64,000 bases of DNA from positions 1 to 64,000 of the forward strand of contig VCMS01000071.1 in assembly GCA_022539475.1 (NCBI GenBank). The letters run 5' to 3'. The DNA is from Gracilaria domingensis. Lineage: Eukaryota > Rhodophyta > Florideophyceae > Gracilariales > Gracilariaceae. The translations under genes and the position numbers were made by a program. Position 1 is the first letter of the stretch. Every line of letters starts with the position of its first letter. Of the stretch, positions 42,239 to 51,474 are shown one piece after another. The notes under the pieces were generated by a model. That model did no database searches. It saw nothing but the letters and a program-made list of their open reading frames with translations, and was not told the DNA's origin.

Positions 42239-42761
42239 TTACGTACCTACTCCGAACAAAACCTTGAAAAGCAGCTTTGGAACATGCTTTGCAAGCGGAA
42301 GTTTATCGTGTATGACGGTTGCCGAACCTGGCAAGACAACCATAGACACTAACGACGTCAACAACATTTGTTCTATGAACATGGCCCCACCTTGATCAAA
42401 CCACTCTACGGCCATCTCGAAAAACTCCTCCTCCGTGAGCGTGGTGGACGAGTCTTTGTCATGTTTCTTCATGAGTTTTGAGATGGATTCCGATGTGGGA
42501 GGGTCCGTTAAACCCGGGCTGTGACGAGCGAGCTTGTAATGTACATGACACATTGCAACCGTCTGGCATTCGTTCCTCGTTAGTTTTCCGTGTTTGGGAT
42601 GTTCATCATGGCATTTCTTTGATGCTTGTCCTTACCAGTTCGTTGGAGTCTATTGTGCCGTCTTTGTTGGTGTCAAACTTGGAAAACACTTTGGACACCG
42701 CCATTTGGAACACAGGAGTGGAGGAAATTTTGGTAGGAAGAACGAATTTGCTAAGTTCCAT
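42239..42761 (-). CDS. EF-hand calcium-binding protein (two exons)
   Basis: Exon 1 (42761-42636) encodes 42 residues ending in a canonical EF-hand loop, DTNKDGTIDSNE. A 73-nt intron follows (42563-42635, GTAAGG...CCAG) between complete codons. Exon 2 gives TVAMCHVHYKLARHSPG, a second, less regular loop (DKDSSTTLTEEE), and a hydrophobic C-terminal part (MFIEQMLLTSLVSMVVLPGS, then AKHVPKLLFKVLFGVGT). The protein has about 149 residues, close to calmodulin in length but with two hands rather than four and a membrane-seeking tail. It probably acts as a small calcium sensor, possibly membrane-associated; the partner is unknown. Its 3' end is convergent with the GnT I gene. Confidence 0.75.
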
Positions 42762-43076
42762 CTTGTTCAAGGTTTGCTAAGGGCGAGCGAAAGGAGAAAT
42801 CTTGAGGAGGGTGTAAGTTAAGAGATAGGGAGGGATGAGATGAGCACGGGCGGATAGAGAATGCGGGAGAGCGCGGAGATTCACTGTTCAGCTCTGTGGA
42901 GTCAAACAAAAAAAGCGTTAATCTTGGAGCCCAAAAACAACGCGGTCACGTGTACTCCGTGGCACAGCTTTACAGAAGAGTTGTCTTCGGACTATTCAGC
43001 CGCGCAAATGCGCATGCCGCCTTGTATGTATTCTATAAAAGTCAGTTGTTAAATTCTACCGAGGTGCCGTGGCACA
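42762..43076. other. Promoter region of the EF-hand gene
   Basis: About 315 bp lies between the EF-hand start and the stop codon of the next minus-strand gene. No coding signal is seen. Confidence 0.5.
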
Positions 43077-43976
43077 CTATCGTTCTGCATGCTCTTCATT
43101 GTTCTGGTTCAGCGGCACAGCCGGGCCAGAGATTCTAGTGAGATACGACTTGGCAGAGGCCGAGTCGGCGTGCAGCGGTTTCCCAGACAGTGTATAGCCT
43201 CTACCACTTTCGGCCACTTTGTTCGGTAATGGCAGTCCAAGCTTCCACAGCTTGATGAGGTATTTCTGAGCGTGACTTCTCACCAATTGTGGTCGTCTGG
43301 TACCGATGTACTTTGCGCATTTCTCCCAATTCCTGCCGTATAGTTCGAGGCTTTCTTTGAAACGTTGGTGCTCGTCTTCGGTCCACGGTTTGGCAGGCGC
43401 CCTTGCTCGCTTCGATTTGTTACTCCGTGAGCGTTTGGGTTTGGTTACTCGGGTATTCAACCCTGACACAGTGCGGGCGGAATTGGCTTCCATCGACACG
43501 CAGCTGTGCTCTGAATTAGTGTTTGATTGAGTTGTTGGAATGGGCTTACGCAACGCCATTTCCAACTCGTGCTTAATTCGATCCTTGTTGATTGCAAAGT
43601 AGCTGGGATGAGAAGTGAAACAGGTAGGCTGCTGCTCGAAAGTGGCAGGCTGCTCTGGTGCGTTAAATAGGCCTAGTGTAGGCGATATGATGGAGTAGTC
43701 GGTATCAAAGTTGACGGCCGGAGCCATGAACGATTCATCGCGCTCCTCGGCATACTCCGCTGCGCTTTCTGCAAACTCCAGATGCGTGGCTCCGCTGCAG
43801 CTCTGGGGGTAGACTTGAGGCACGGTAGGCGAGGAGGGAAAGTCGAAGACGGGAAATGCGTGGTGCGAGAAGGGCTCCGACATGGTGAGGGGAAGGTGAC
43901 ATTGCTCGGGATGCTGCATCTCGGATGGCATCACGGCATGATGAATCCAGTCAGAATGTGCGTCGAAGGAGTCCAT
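43077..43976 (-). CDS. SHAQKYF-type single-repeat MYB transcription factor
   Basis: The protein has 299 residues from the Met at 43976 (MDSFDAHSDWIHH); an in-frame extension to 44186 exists but runs into the opposite promoter. An acidic, Pro/Glu/Ser-rich N-terminal half is followed by a basic stretch (TKPKRSRSNKSKRARAPAK) and one MYB repeat at about residues 196-245: PWTEDEHQRFKESLELYGRN, then CAKYIGTRRPQLVRSHAQKY. The three regularly spaced aromatic residues and the SHAQKY motif place it with the 1R-MYB group that includes LHY/CCA1/RVE and MYBST1-like regulators, which bind GATA- or evening-element-like DNA in plants. The algal target is unknown. It is divergent from the RRM gene, sharing about 660 bp. 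Confidence 0.85.
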   Translation of the reverse strand: MDSFDAHSDWIHHAVMPSEMQHPEQCHLPLTMSEPFSHHAFPVFDFPSSPTVPQVYPQSCSGATHLEFAESAAEYAEERDESFMAPAVNFDTDYSIISPTLGLFNAPEQPATFEQQPTCFTSHPSYFAINKDRIKHELEMALRKPIPTTQSNTNSEHSCVSMEANSARTVSGLNTRVTKPKRSRSNKSKRARAPAKPWTEDEHQRFKESLELYGRNWEKCAKYIGTRRPQLVRSHAQKYLIKLWKLGLPLPNKVAESGRGYTLSGKPLHADSASAKSYLTRISGPAVPLNQNNEEHAER

Positions 43977-44637
43977 GGCGATGGCAATCGCCCGATTCAA
44001 GGCGCTCAGCAAGGTGGGGCGGACGAATCCGAGGAGGGAGAAGAGGATACATTCGGATGACGAGTCAGCGAAGAGCAGTTGAGAGCAATTTATGACGAGT
44101 GCGAACGAAGGTCTGGGGCTGGCTGATAGCGAATCCGACTGACGTGGGGGAGGAGAGCAAAGCAGCTGGACCGTGCCATGATCCACCCATCGAGCGTTGA
44201 GATCGAGAAGTGGTTGACGCTCTGGCGGAGACGCAGCAAGGTCGGGACCACGCTGCGAAAGCGCGGCCGCTATTCAACGGCGGCGGATCGAGCCGCGCTA
44301 CACGTGAGTTTGATAGCGCCGGCGCAGAGAGCGGAATCGCATTGCGAAATCCGCGGAGCGGATTTCGGCGCGCATCGGTTTTGGCGCCAAAGCCCGCGCG
44401 CTGGGCACGTGGCCACGCGTGCACATTGCTGACGCGCCGCTGCCTGCACTTTGCGCGCCGCTTTCCGACCGTTGCGTGTGCGCTTTGCGTGTTGTTTTGT
44501 TGCGCCGACACGCGGTGGCGCGCAGTGGCGCGCTTGTTCGCTGCGCTACTTGTTCTCGTCGCGTTGGTGGCGCCTTCTCCTCCCCGTCGCGCCCGCCGCC
44601 TGCTCCCTGTACCAGCGCGCAGCTACGTGTTGAACTC

Positions 44638-45870
44638 ATGGCGGGGGCGTTGCACGTCGGCGTGCCTTCCAGTTCCGCCCCACACTCCACCACCACCACC
44701 ACCCACAAGAAGGTGTTTGTCGGCGGGCTGTCGTGGGAGACCGATGAGCAGAGTCTGCGCGATTATTTCGGTCGATATGGTTCCGTGTCCGATTGTGTCA
44801 TCATGCGCGACAGACTGACCGGCCATCCGCGCGGTTTTGGCTTTGTTACCTACGACGATCAGCTCGTGGCCGAGCGCGTTGCCGCCGAGTTTCACGAGCT
44901 GGATGGGCGACAGGTGGAGGCAAAGATCGCCGTCCCGCGCTCGGAATGTGTGCCACCTTCTCGTAGCAATGCGTGGCGCGCCACCAAGAAGGTCTTCATC
45001 GGCGGCTTGCCGGCCACCTGTAGGGAGGCTGACCTTCACGCCCACTTCATTCGTTTCGGTGACATTGCCGAGTGTCAGGTCATGTACGACCACCAGACAG
45101 GCAATTCTAGGGGCTTCGGCTTCGTCACTTTCACCTCCGAGCTCACTGTTGACAGGGTGGTTGACATCGATCATGAGATCATGCAGAAGCATGTCGAAGT
45201 CAAGCGCGCCGAGCCCAAACAAGCGCTTGAGGCTCGTCGCGGACGCGAGGCGGCTGGCGCCGCTTTACCATTTCCGTCGTCTCAGCCTTCATCGTCATCG
45301 CTGCACGTGTCTCCACAAAAGCAACATTCGCATCTTCCACAAACCTCGCAAACCTTGCAACCGCATATTGCCTCTGCCACATCTATTCCATACGCGTCCT
45401 TTCCCCCAGCTTTACCAAATGCCACCTCTCTTTCTATGGCGCGTTCTCCGCCTACGCAATCACCGTTCCAGTCCTTTTCACCATGGTCTGGTGTGTTTTC
45501 ATCCGGTGCGGGATCTAGCTGGAATGCTGTTCAGTCGTCCTCTGCGTTTGTTTCCAGTAAGATGAAGGAGGCTGCATCGATACGCAATTCGCATTCAGCT
45601 GCCACTGGCGCCACATCAATATCACCGCCTTCGAGTTCAATACCATCTCAATCATCGTCTCGAGCGACACCGGCTGGAATGGGATTCTTCACGCGTGCAC
45701 AATCTTATTCTCCCGATCTTGCCCAATGTGCTTATGATGCGTTTTATGCCCCTTCTCCTCCGCTTACCTCTTTCGCGAGCGATCTTGCAAGTGTGATACC
45801 TACCGCTAGAACAGAACGACGATTTCATCCATACTCTACGAGGGAGCGAATTGAGCGTTCGTATCGTTGA
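44638..45870 (+). CDS. Two-RRM RNA-binding protein (Musashi/hnRNP A-like)
   Basis: The protein has 410 residues from the ATG at 44638; the long in-frame stretch upstream is GC-rich promoter. RRM1 (about 24-98) has RNP2 KVFVGGLS and RNP1 GHPRGFGFVTY; RRM2 (about 116-190) has KVFIGGLP and NSRGFGFVTF. The two are joined by a short linker (PRSECVPPSRSNAWRAT), the architecture of Musashi, DAZAP1 and hnRNP A/B proteins, which bind UAG-type elements in mRNA. The second half is Ser/Pro/Gln-rich, probably disordered, and ends in a basic, Arg/Tyr-containing tail. It likely regulates mRNA translation, stability or splicing; the exact orthologue is not assigned. Confidence 0.9.
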   Translation: MAGALHVGVPSSSAPHSTTTTTHKKVFVGGLSWETDEQSLRDYFGRYGSVSDCVIMRDRLTGHPRGFGFVTYDDQLVAERVAAEFHELDGRQVEAKIAVPRSECVPPSRSNAWRATKKVFIGGLPATCREADLHAHFIRFGDIAECQVMYDHQTGNSRGFGFVTFTSELTVDRVVDIDHEIMQKHVEVKRAEPKQALEARRGREAAGAALPFPSSQPSSSSLHVSPQKQHSHLPQTSQTLQPHIASATSIPYASFPPALPNATSLSMARSPPTQSPFQSFSPWSGVFSSGAGSSWNAVQSSSAFVSSKMKEAASIRNSHSAATGATSISPPSSSIPSQSSSRATPAGMGFFTRAQSYSPDLAQCAYDAFYAPSPPLTSFASDLASVIPTARTERRFHPYSTRERIERSYR

Positions 45871-47546
45871 GTGCAGCATGCTGATGCCACTTCTGTATCT
45901 GAAAACGGTCTGTTTAGTTTGGCTATCCTCCAATCTTTCTTTTCTTTTTTTCTCAGTGCACAGATCATGTTGAACGGGTTTACCCTCTTCATTTCCTTCT
46001 ACGCTTCTTTCATAGCATAATGGTATGTTCTAGCATTTGTATGTACTGTAGCCGTCTGTTTCAACTTGTGTAGTGTTGTAATGTTCACAGCTTTATTACT
46101 ATAGCCGCATTGGTAAAGGATCTAGTTGCTCTACTTTTCTCGCGATGTAGGACTATGTACATTAGATTGGATAGTGCTTCGGCGAACTGAAGTTGTCCAA
46201 CATTCTCATCATGCATTTCATTCTTAGAGTCCTTACACTGAAGTCTTCCATCGCCTTTTGGTGGATATGGCAATCAACCCGTTGAAGCCCACTTTGACCC
46301 CTTCCACCCGCAATAGCGTCGTCTTGCCTACGCGAGAGCAACCGCGAGAACGACCGAAAGAGTTCACCATAGCGGGAACTTCTTAACTGCAAAATCTCAG
46401 CATACGCTTACGGAGCCGAAGACACGGCGGCTCTTCACACCAGACGCGGCAAGCTGTTTTATGTGTTCGCCTTTCTATAGGAAACTACGTCTGGCCTTGT
46501 TTGATAATGCGGCATCACGCCAATTATCTTTGTGGTAGCCTCCTGACACAGGTCAGCTGTTGGTAGGGATCCACCAAAGGTAGCAGCTTCGTACTTCAGA
46601 ATAAGAATTAGAATCAAGGCTACCAGTTATGTCATATTCCACCTTTGATTACACTTCTGAGTTCCACATGCTCATTCAAGCTACAGTCGATACTTTGAGT
46701 GATGTGAAGACTGGACCGATACTTTGGTTCGACGTGTGGCGCAGCGACTTGCAGCAACACCGTTGACGGCGTCCAGGTTTGACATGAGCCGCATGAAACT
46801 CGCAAATTGCATTCCCGGACGACATCAGTAGCGGGGTCGATTACACAAGCGAAGTCACAATTCATCTTTGGGTCGCATCTATTTGGAGATCGATTCCATT
46901 CACTGTGTGTCTATCCTTTACCCCCTGTTCGCTTGTCCGTCCGGTCCCTCGTTTACTGGTACCCTTGTACGATCTACTCAGAAGCTTCGACGTGGGACGA
47001 AGAATCTCACTTGGAAATTCTCTGATGTACGGCTGTCCACATTGCTCGCGAGCACAAGGATAAATAAATAGACGTTATTGTAGAAGAATAAAATCGAACC
47101 TCTTCTACGTATTGTTATCAAGAACATCATATTGCTCTCCCAATATATTTACTCTGGTGAGGACTTATTTTTTTGTTCTCTCGATGTTGGAACTCTTATG
47201 AAAGTGAGTCATCTCGAAACACTGAATGTAAGGGATATCTCTAAAGGTATCTCGTGCGCGGCTACTCGCGGCAAGTAGTCAAAAGCTGTGGGCTCACTCC
47301 CACTACAAAGGATAAGAGCAACGGATGGAGCGTTCAGATGTCCCGGGTTGTAGCGACGTAGAGAGTGCTTGGCGTTATTTAAACTCATGCTCAGATTTGA
47401 GAGTGCTGCAGTATGTCGGAGTTGCACAAAAAAGCGCCGCTATCGACGAAATTGACCACTTAAGAAGTGTCCGTTGCCGTCTACAATAAGCTATTAAGAA
47501 ATAGTTCACTATGTGCACATAGTGAGCAACAAATCAAAACACCGAT
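45871..47546. other. Long intergenic region
   Basis: About 1.7 kb lies between the convergent RRM gene and the R-SNARE-like gene. The beginning is T-rich and will hold the 3' UTR and poly(A) signals. Frames of 60-75 codons around 46160-47070 show no domain. No tRNA or other RNA gene was recognised. Confidence 0.45.
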
Positions 47547-48830
47547 CTATGAAAAGAACCCACCCTTGTGTCGTTGATTCAATGCCCTCGCCGCAGCAAG
47601 CATGTCATTTGCATCGTTGGTCATTTGTTCCGATTCTTCTGCAACTCCTTCAAGTTTCTCTCCCCTCTCTTGTACACGCGTTACTGTTTCAGAAAACAAA
47701 TCTTGCGCATTGTGAGCAGATTTTGTTCTGTCCTTTGCTCTAGATGGTTCTTGTTTTGGGTCAGTTCGTGAGCTTGCAGCAGCAGCAGCATGTCGCACTG
47801 TACGCCCCAAGGCCTTGAAGGAGGCAAAACCGGCCTCTATAGCACCCCATCCCTTCTTCCTCTTGGGATGCGAACTCTTGTTTGGTTTTGAGTGAATCGG
47901 TGAGTCCACTGATTGAGAATCAAATGGTCTGTTGTTATCATCCTCGGAGAAGGGTGACAATTGGATATCCTTCTCAGTGATAGACTCATCGCGGCAATGA
48001 CCTTGGGGACTGGACACACCGATGACATCTTCGTGCGATTCTTCTTGGGGTGGGGAAGCATTTTCTGGCATTTCTGCGAGAGTAGAAGAAATACGTGATA
48101 GAGCACCAGCAATATCCAGCAAACGCTTGTCATCGTCAGGAGAACGATACGGTTTTCGCTTCAAACGTCTAGATTCACGTTCCAGAAGATTTTGTTCCAC
48201 GACAAGACTTTCTCGACTTTGTTTTGCAACGGGTGCGGGCATGGTGGGTTCTGTAGGGTTGGCACCCCGGGGCGTGTTACTATTGGAATCATTGAGACGA
48301 AGTTTTCCGCGTATGCCTTTCTTGAAGGTAGCCAACGAGCTCCGTTTCGCCTGTACACTGACGCGATTGGTTTGTGGGGATGGAAGAAGGCTTACATCAG
48401 TGGTCGGTGACGTCGGCGGCGAAGCAAGTCGCACTGGCTGCACTGGGTGCACTGGCGGCTTCGGAAGCGATTTGGGGGGTTCCTCTGGCACGTCAGGGAC
48501 AGAAAGCGAGCCTTCTCCATCAGAACTGTCAGAAGACTCGTACGTTCGATATATAACATGTCTGTGATTTGCAGAATATTGCACCGGACGAGCCTCCATA
48601 ATCGGCTCTTCGTCATCAATTGCGTTGGCATTAGGCACCAAGCGACGCGTCTCACTGACAACCGAAGACAGCTGATTCATAACGTGATCCATCTGAGCGC
48701 GCAGCTCGTCGCGTCGCGTAGCAGCCTCAGGTTGCGAAGGGTCAATGGCCAGCATATCAGACTTCAGCTGCTCCCATTGCTGGCGAAGCTGTTCGGAACG
48801 TTCGTAAGCAGCATTCACCGCGTCGGACAT
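47547..48830 (-). CDS. Coiled-coil protein with C-terminal R-SNARE-like motif
   Basis: The protein has 427 residues from MSDAVNAAYERSEQ at 48830; the upstream in-frame stretch is promoter-like. Residues 1-65 form a heptad-rich helix (LRQQWEQLKSDML, RRDELRAQMDHVMNQLSSVV). A long Ser/Pro-rich acidic and basic middle follows. The C-terminal ~55 residues (SETVTRVQERGEKLEGVAEE, then EQMTNDANDMLAAARALNQR) match the second half of an R-SNARE helix, with ERGEKL giving the zero-layer Arg as in synaptobrevin and tomosyn. There is no transmembrane segment; the protein ends HKGGFFS. In tomosyn/amisyn-type proteins such a motif joins SNARE bundles without driving fusion, so a regulatory role in vesicle docking is inferred. 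It is divergent from phosphoglucomutase. Confidence 0.6.
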   Translation of the reverse strand: MSDAVNAAYERSEQLRQQWEQLKSDMLAIDPSQPEAATRRDELRAQMDHVMNQLSSVVSETRRLVPNANAIDDEEPIMEARPVQYSANHRHVIYRTYESSDSSDGEGSLSVPDVPEEPPKSLPKPPVHPVQPVRLASPPTSPTTDVSLLPSPQTNRVSVQAKRSSLATFKKGIRGKLRLNDSNSNTPRGANPTEPTMPAPVAKQSRESLVVEQNLLERESRRLKRKPYRSPDDDKRLLDIAGALSRISSTLAEMPENASPPQEESHEDVIGVSSPQGHCRDESITEKDIQLSPFSEDDNNRPFDSQSVDSPIHSKPNKSSHPKRKKGWGAIEAGFASFKALGRTVRHAAAAASSRTDPKQEPSRAKDRTKSAHNAQDLFSETVTRVQERGEKLEGVAEESEQMTNDANDMLAAARALNQRHKGGFFS

Positions 48831-49175
48831 GATGGCACTACGCGCGACCCCGCGGCGCAACGCACAGCCGACGAAGAAGCTGCGGCTCGGGAATGCGCAC
48901 GCGCTCTCAGCAACTGCACTGGAGTGCGCCTCGCGGCGTGCACTTGAACTGTGAAGAGACGCGCCTGGCGGCGTGTGCGTGCGTGCGTGACGTGGCGGCA
49001 AGTTGCTCGTCGTGCACTGAAGAGAACTCTCTTCGCCACCCTCCGCCCAACACGCGCATGACGTGGACCCGTGTGGCTGTTTCTCAGGCTGGTGAGAGCG
49101 CCTCATACGTCGCCATCGCCACAACCGCAACTGGGAATCTGCGTCTTCGTCGCCATGCGCGCTCAGCCTACGTAG

Positions 49176-51319
49176 TTGGCGTCCAGAGCCATGACCGCGC
49201 CCCCAAAAGAGCCGTCGCAGTGCCCGGCGCCGTCCGACGCCACCGTTTCCCCGTCAAAGGAAGCCGATTCATACTCCCCGCTCACGGTCTTTCTGACCGC
49301 CGCGTTCGCCACGGCGTGCGCCGCCGTCCTTTCCTTTGTGCTACAACGCCGTCGTCCGCGCCCGTCTGCCCGCCCCTCTCTGTCTGCGCCGGCAATCTGT
49401 GCGCTTGCGCGAGCATGGATCTCCATAGACCCCGATCCCGAGACCCGTGAACAGGTACAGCAGATGCTTCACGAGTATCTGACAAGCTCTTCATCAGCGC
49501 TGCGTCTTTGTCAGGCGTTGGATACTTCGAACCGCCTGCGTTTTGGCACGGCTGGTTTGCGTGCGCCAGTTGGAGCTGGTTATGATCGCCTTAACTGCCT
49601 GGTCATTCTCGCCGCGGCGCAGGCGTTGGCCAAGATTTCGAACCCTGCTTCGCAAGTGGTCGTTGTGGGACATGATGCTAGGGCACAGTCCAGGAAGTTC
49701 GCTGTGTTGATTGCTGATGTGTTTCGACTGTACGGAGCGCACGTGAAGCTGTTTTCGCGCCCCGTCCCGACTCCCTGGGTTGCTTTCGCTGTCCGTCAAT
49801 ACGAGGCCGCTCTTGGTCTATGTGTTACAGCTAGTCATAATCCGCGTCAAGATAATGGACTCAAGGTGTTTTGGAGTGATGGTATCCAAATTCGACCAGA
49901 TGTAGCCAAGAAGGTTGAACTAGTCATCAGAGACTGCCAAAGACCTTGGCACAGCTATGCTATATCTGATCAACAGCTTCCACTACTCCCCGATCCCTAC
50001 GACGATATTACCGAGCAATACTTTTCTGCAATCACCAGCGCTCTGTACAATCCTATTCCTGATGTCAACCACCACAAAATTGTGTACACGGCTTGCCATG
50101 GTGTGGGCACGCCATTTGTAGCTGAGATATTCCGTCGCTTTCAGTTAAAACCTTTTATACCCGTCGAACAACAGTGCACACCAGATCCGAACTTCCCAAC
50201 ATTACCGTTTCCTAATCCGGAGGAGAAGGGTGCTTTGGACCTCGCCATAGAAACCGCTAAACAAAACGATGCTCGAATTGTTATCGCCAATGACCCCGAC
50301 GCAGATCGACTCGGAATCGCAGAGATTGACGCTCATGGATCTGTTCGAGTATTCACGGGTGATGAAATTGCCGCTTTGATCGCAGACTATTTGACAACGA
50401 ACTTGTACAAAGATCTAAGCGAATGCGCCGTGGTGGCGAGCACAGTGTCTTCAAAGATTCTCGCGTCCATGGCGAGAGAGCGAGGTTTTCAATTCCGAGA
50501 GGCACTCACCGGCTTCAAATGGATAAACAAAGTAGCTTTGGATTTGCAGTCGGAGGGAAAGACCCCCATTTTGGCTTACGAAGAAGCACTTGGATACAAT
50601 GTCACCAGAAACATTGTCTGTGATAAGGACGGCGTTTCTGCGGCAGCAGTCGTAGGCCAAATGGTGTCGATGATATACAACGCCAATACGACTCTGCAAG
50701 GCCGTCTAGGGGAGTTGCTCACTGAATGCGGCAGTCACATATCGAAAAATGGTTATTATAGGCTGTCTGATTCTTCCCCCGCCGCACCAGAGATCTTTGA
50801 ATCCGCAAGGAAGAGGGGATTACCAACAACGCTCGGGAGTGCAACGGTGAAATCCGTCAGGGATCTCACGTATGGTACCGACACGGCTGAAGAGAACGGC
50901 GTAGCTCGACTCCCCGGGGATACATCGACCCAATTTATAACGTTTAGATGCTCCGTACCCAGCGGAAACCACGATGATTGTCCTTTGATAATCCATTTGC
51001 GTGGAAGTGGAACCGGTAAGTTACACAGATTCTTCAACCGTAGGGCAACTTTTAGCCCTACCGGGATGAGTGTGGGGATCAACTGAATGCCAGAATCTTT
51101 TTCTGCCCTGAAAGCCATAGACGGTTCCATGCCATACTAACCTAACTCCTCTTTGATCGTCCACAAAATGATTATGGCGATCTTCATTCGAACACAGAAC
51201 CGAAATCAAATTCTATTCGAACACACACAGAGTCAACAGATTGTTCTTGAAAAAAGCTGTGGAAGATGCCGTCTCCAAGGTCCTACGGCCGTCCGAAAAT
51301 AAGCTCCAGCGCGGATAAG
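49176..51319 (+). CDS. Phosphoglucomutase/phosphopentomutase (PGM2-like)
   Basis: The enzyme belongs to the alpha-D-phosphohexomutase superfamily and interconverts sugar-1- and sugar-6(5)-phosphates. Signatures: FGTAGLRAPVGAGYDRLN, the phosphoserine loop CVTASHNPRQDNGLKVF (Ser near residue 219), the metal loop NDPDADRLG (near 373), the sugar-specificity loop TGFKWI and EEALGYNV, and LRGSGTG as the start of the phosphate-binding loop. At that point a GTAAGT donor occurs (intron 51016-51197, ending ACACAG). The following sequence encodes IKFYSNTHRVNRLFLKKAVE and ends at 51317-51319, the expected C-terminus, but one base out of phase with the splice. A hydrophobic segment at about 34-56, before Arg-rich sequence, is unusual for this cytosolic enzyme. 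PGM2-like by overall pattern. Confidence 0.85.
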
Positions 51320-51474
51320 CTCCGTACTTCGTTTGGCAAATACGATGCGATGTGTGTAGTATTTGTGACTACCATCTCTGAAGGTAAGTAGAGCATTACT
51401 CTTGAGTTTCCAGTGTTCAGTCCGCAGCCACCGAGAGTAGATGTAGTATTCCTATCACATTTGGTAGAGCCAAT

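Noticed and set aside
44065-44511. Minus-strand frame upstream of the MYB gene
   Set aside because: It is GC-rich promoter DNA between two divergent genes; the MYB and RRM starts are well placed without it.
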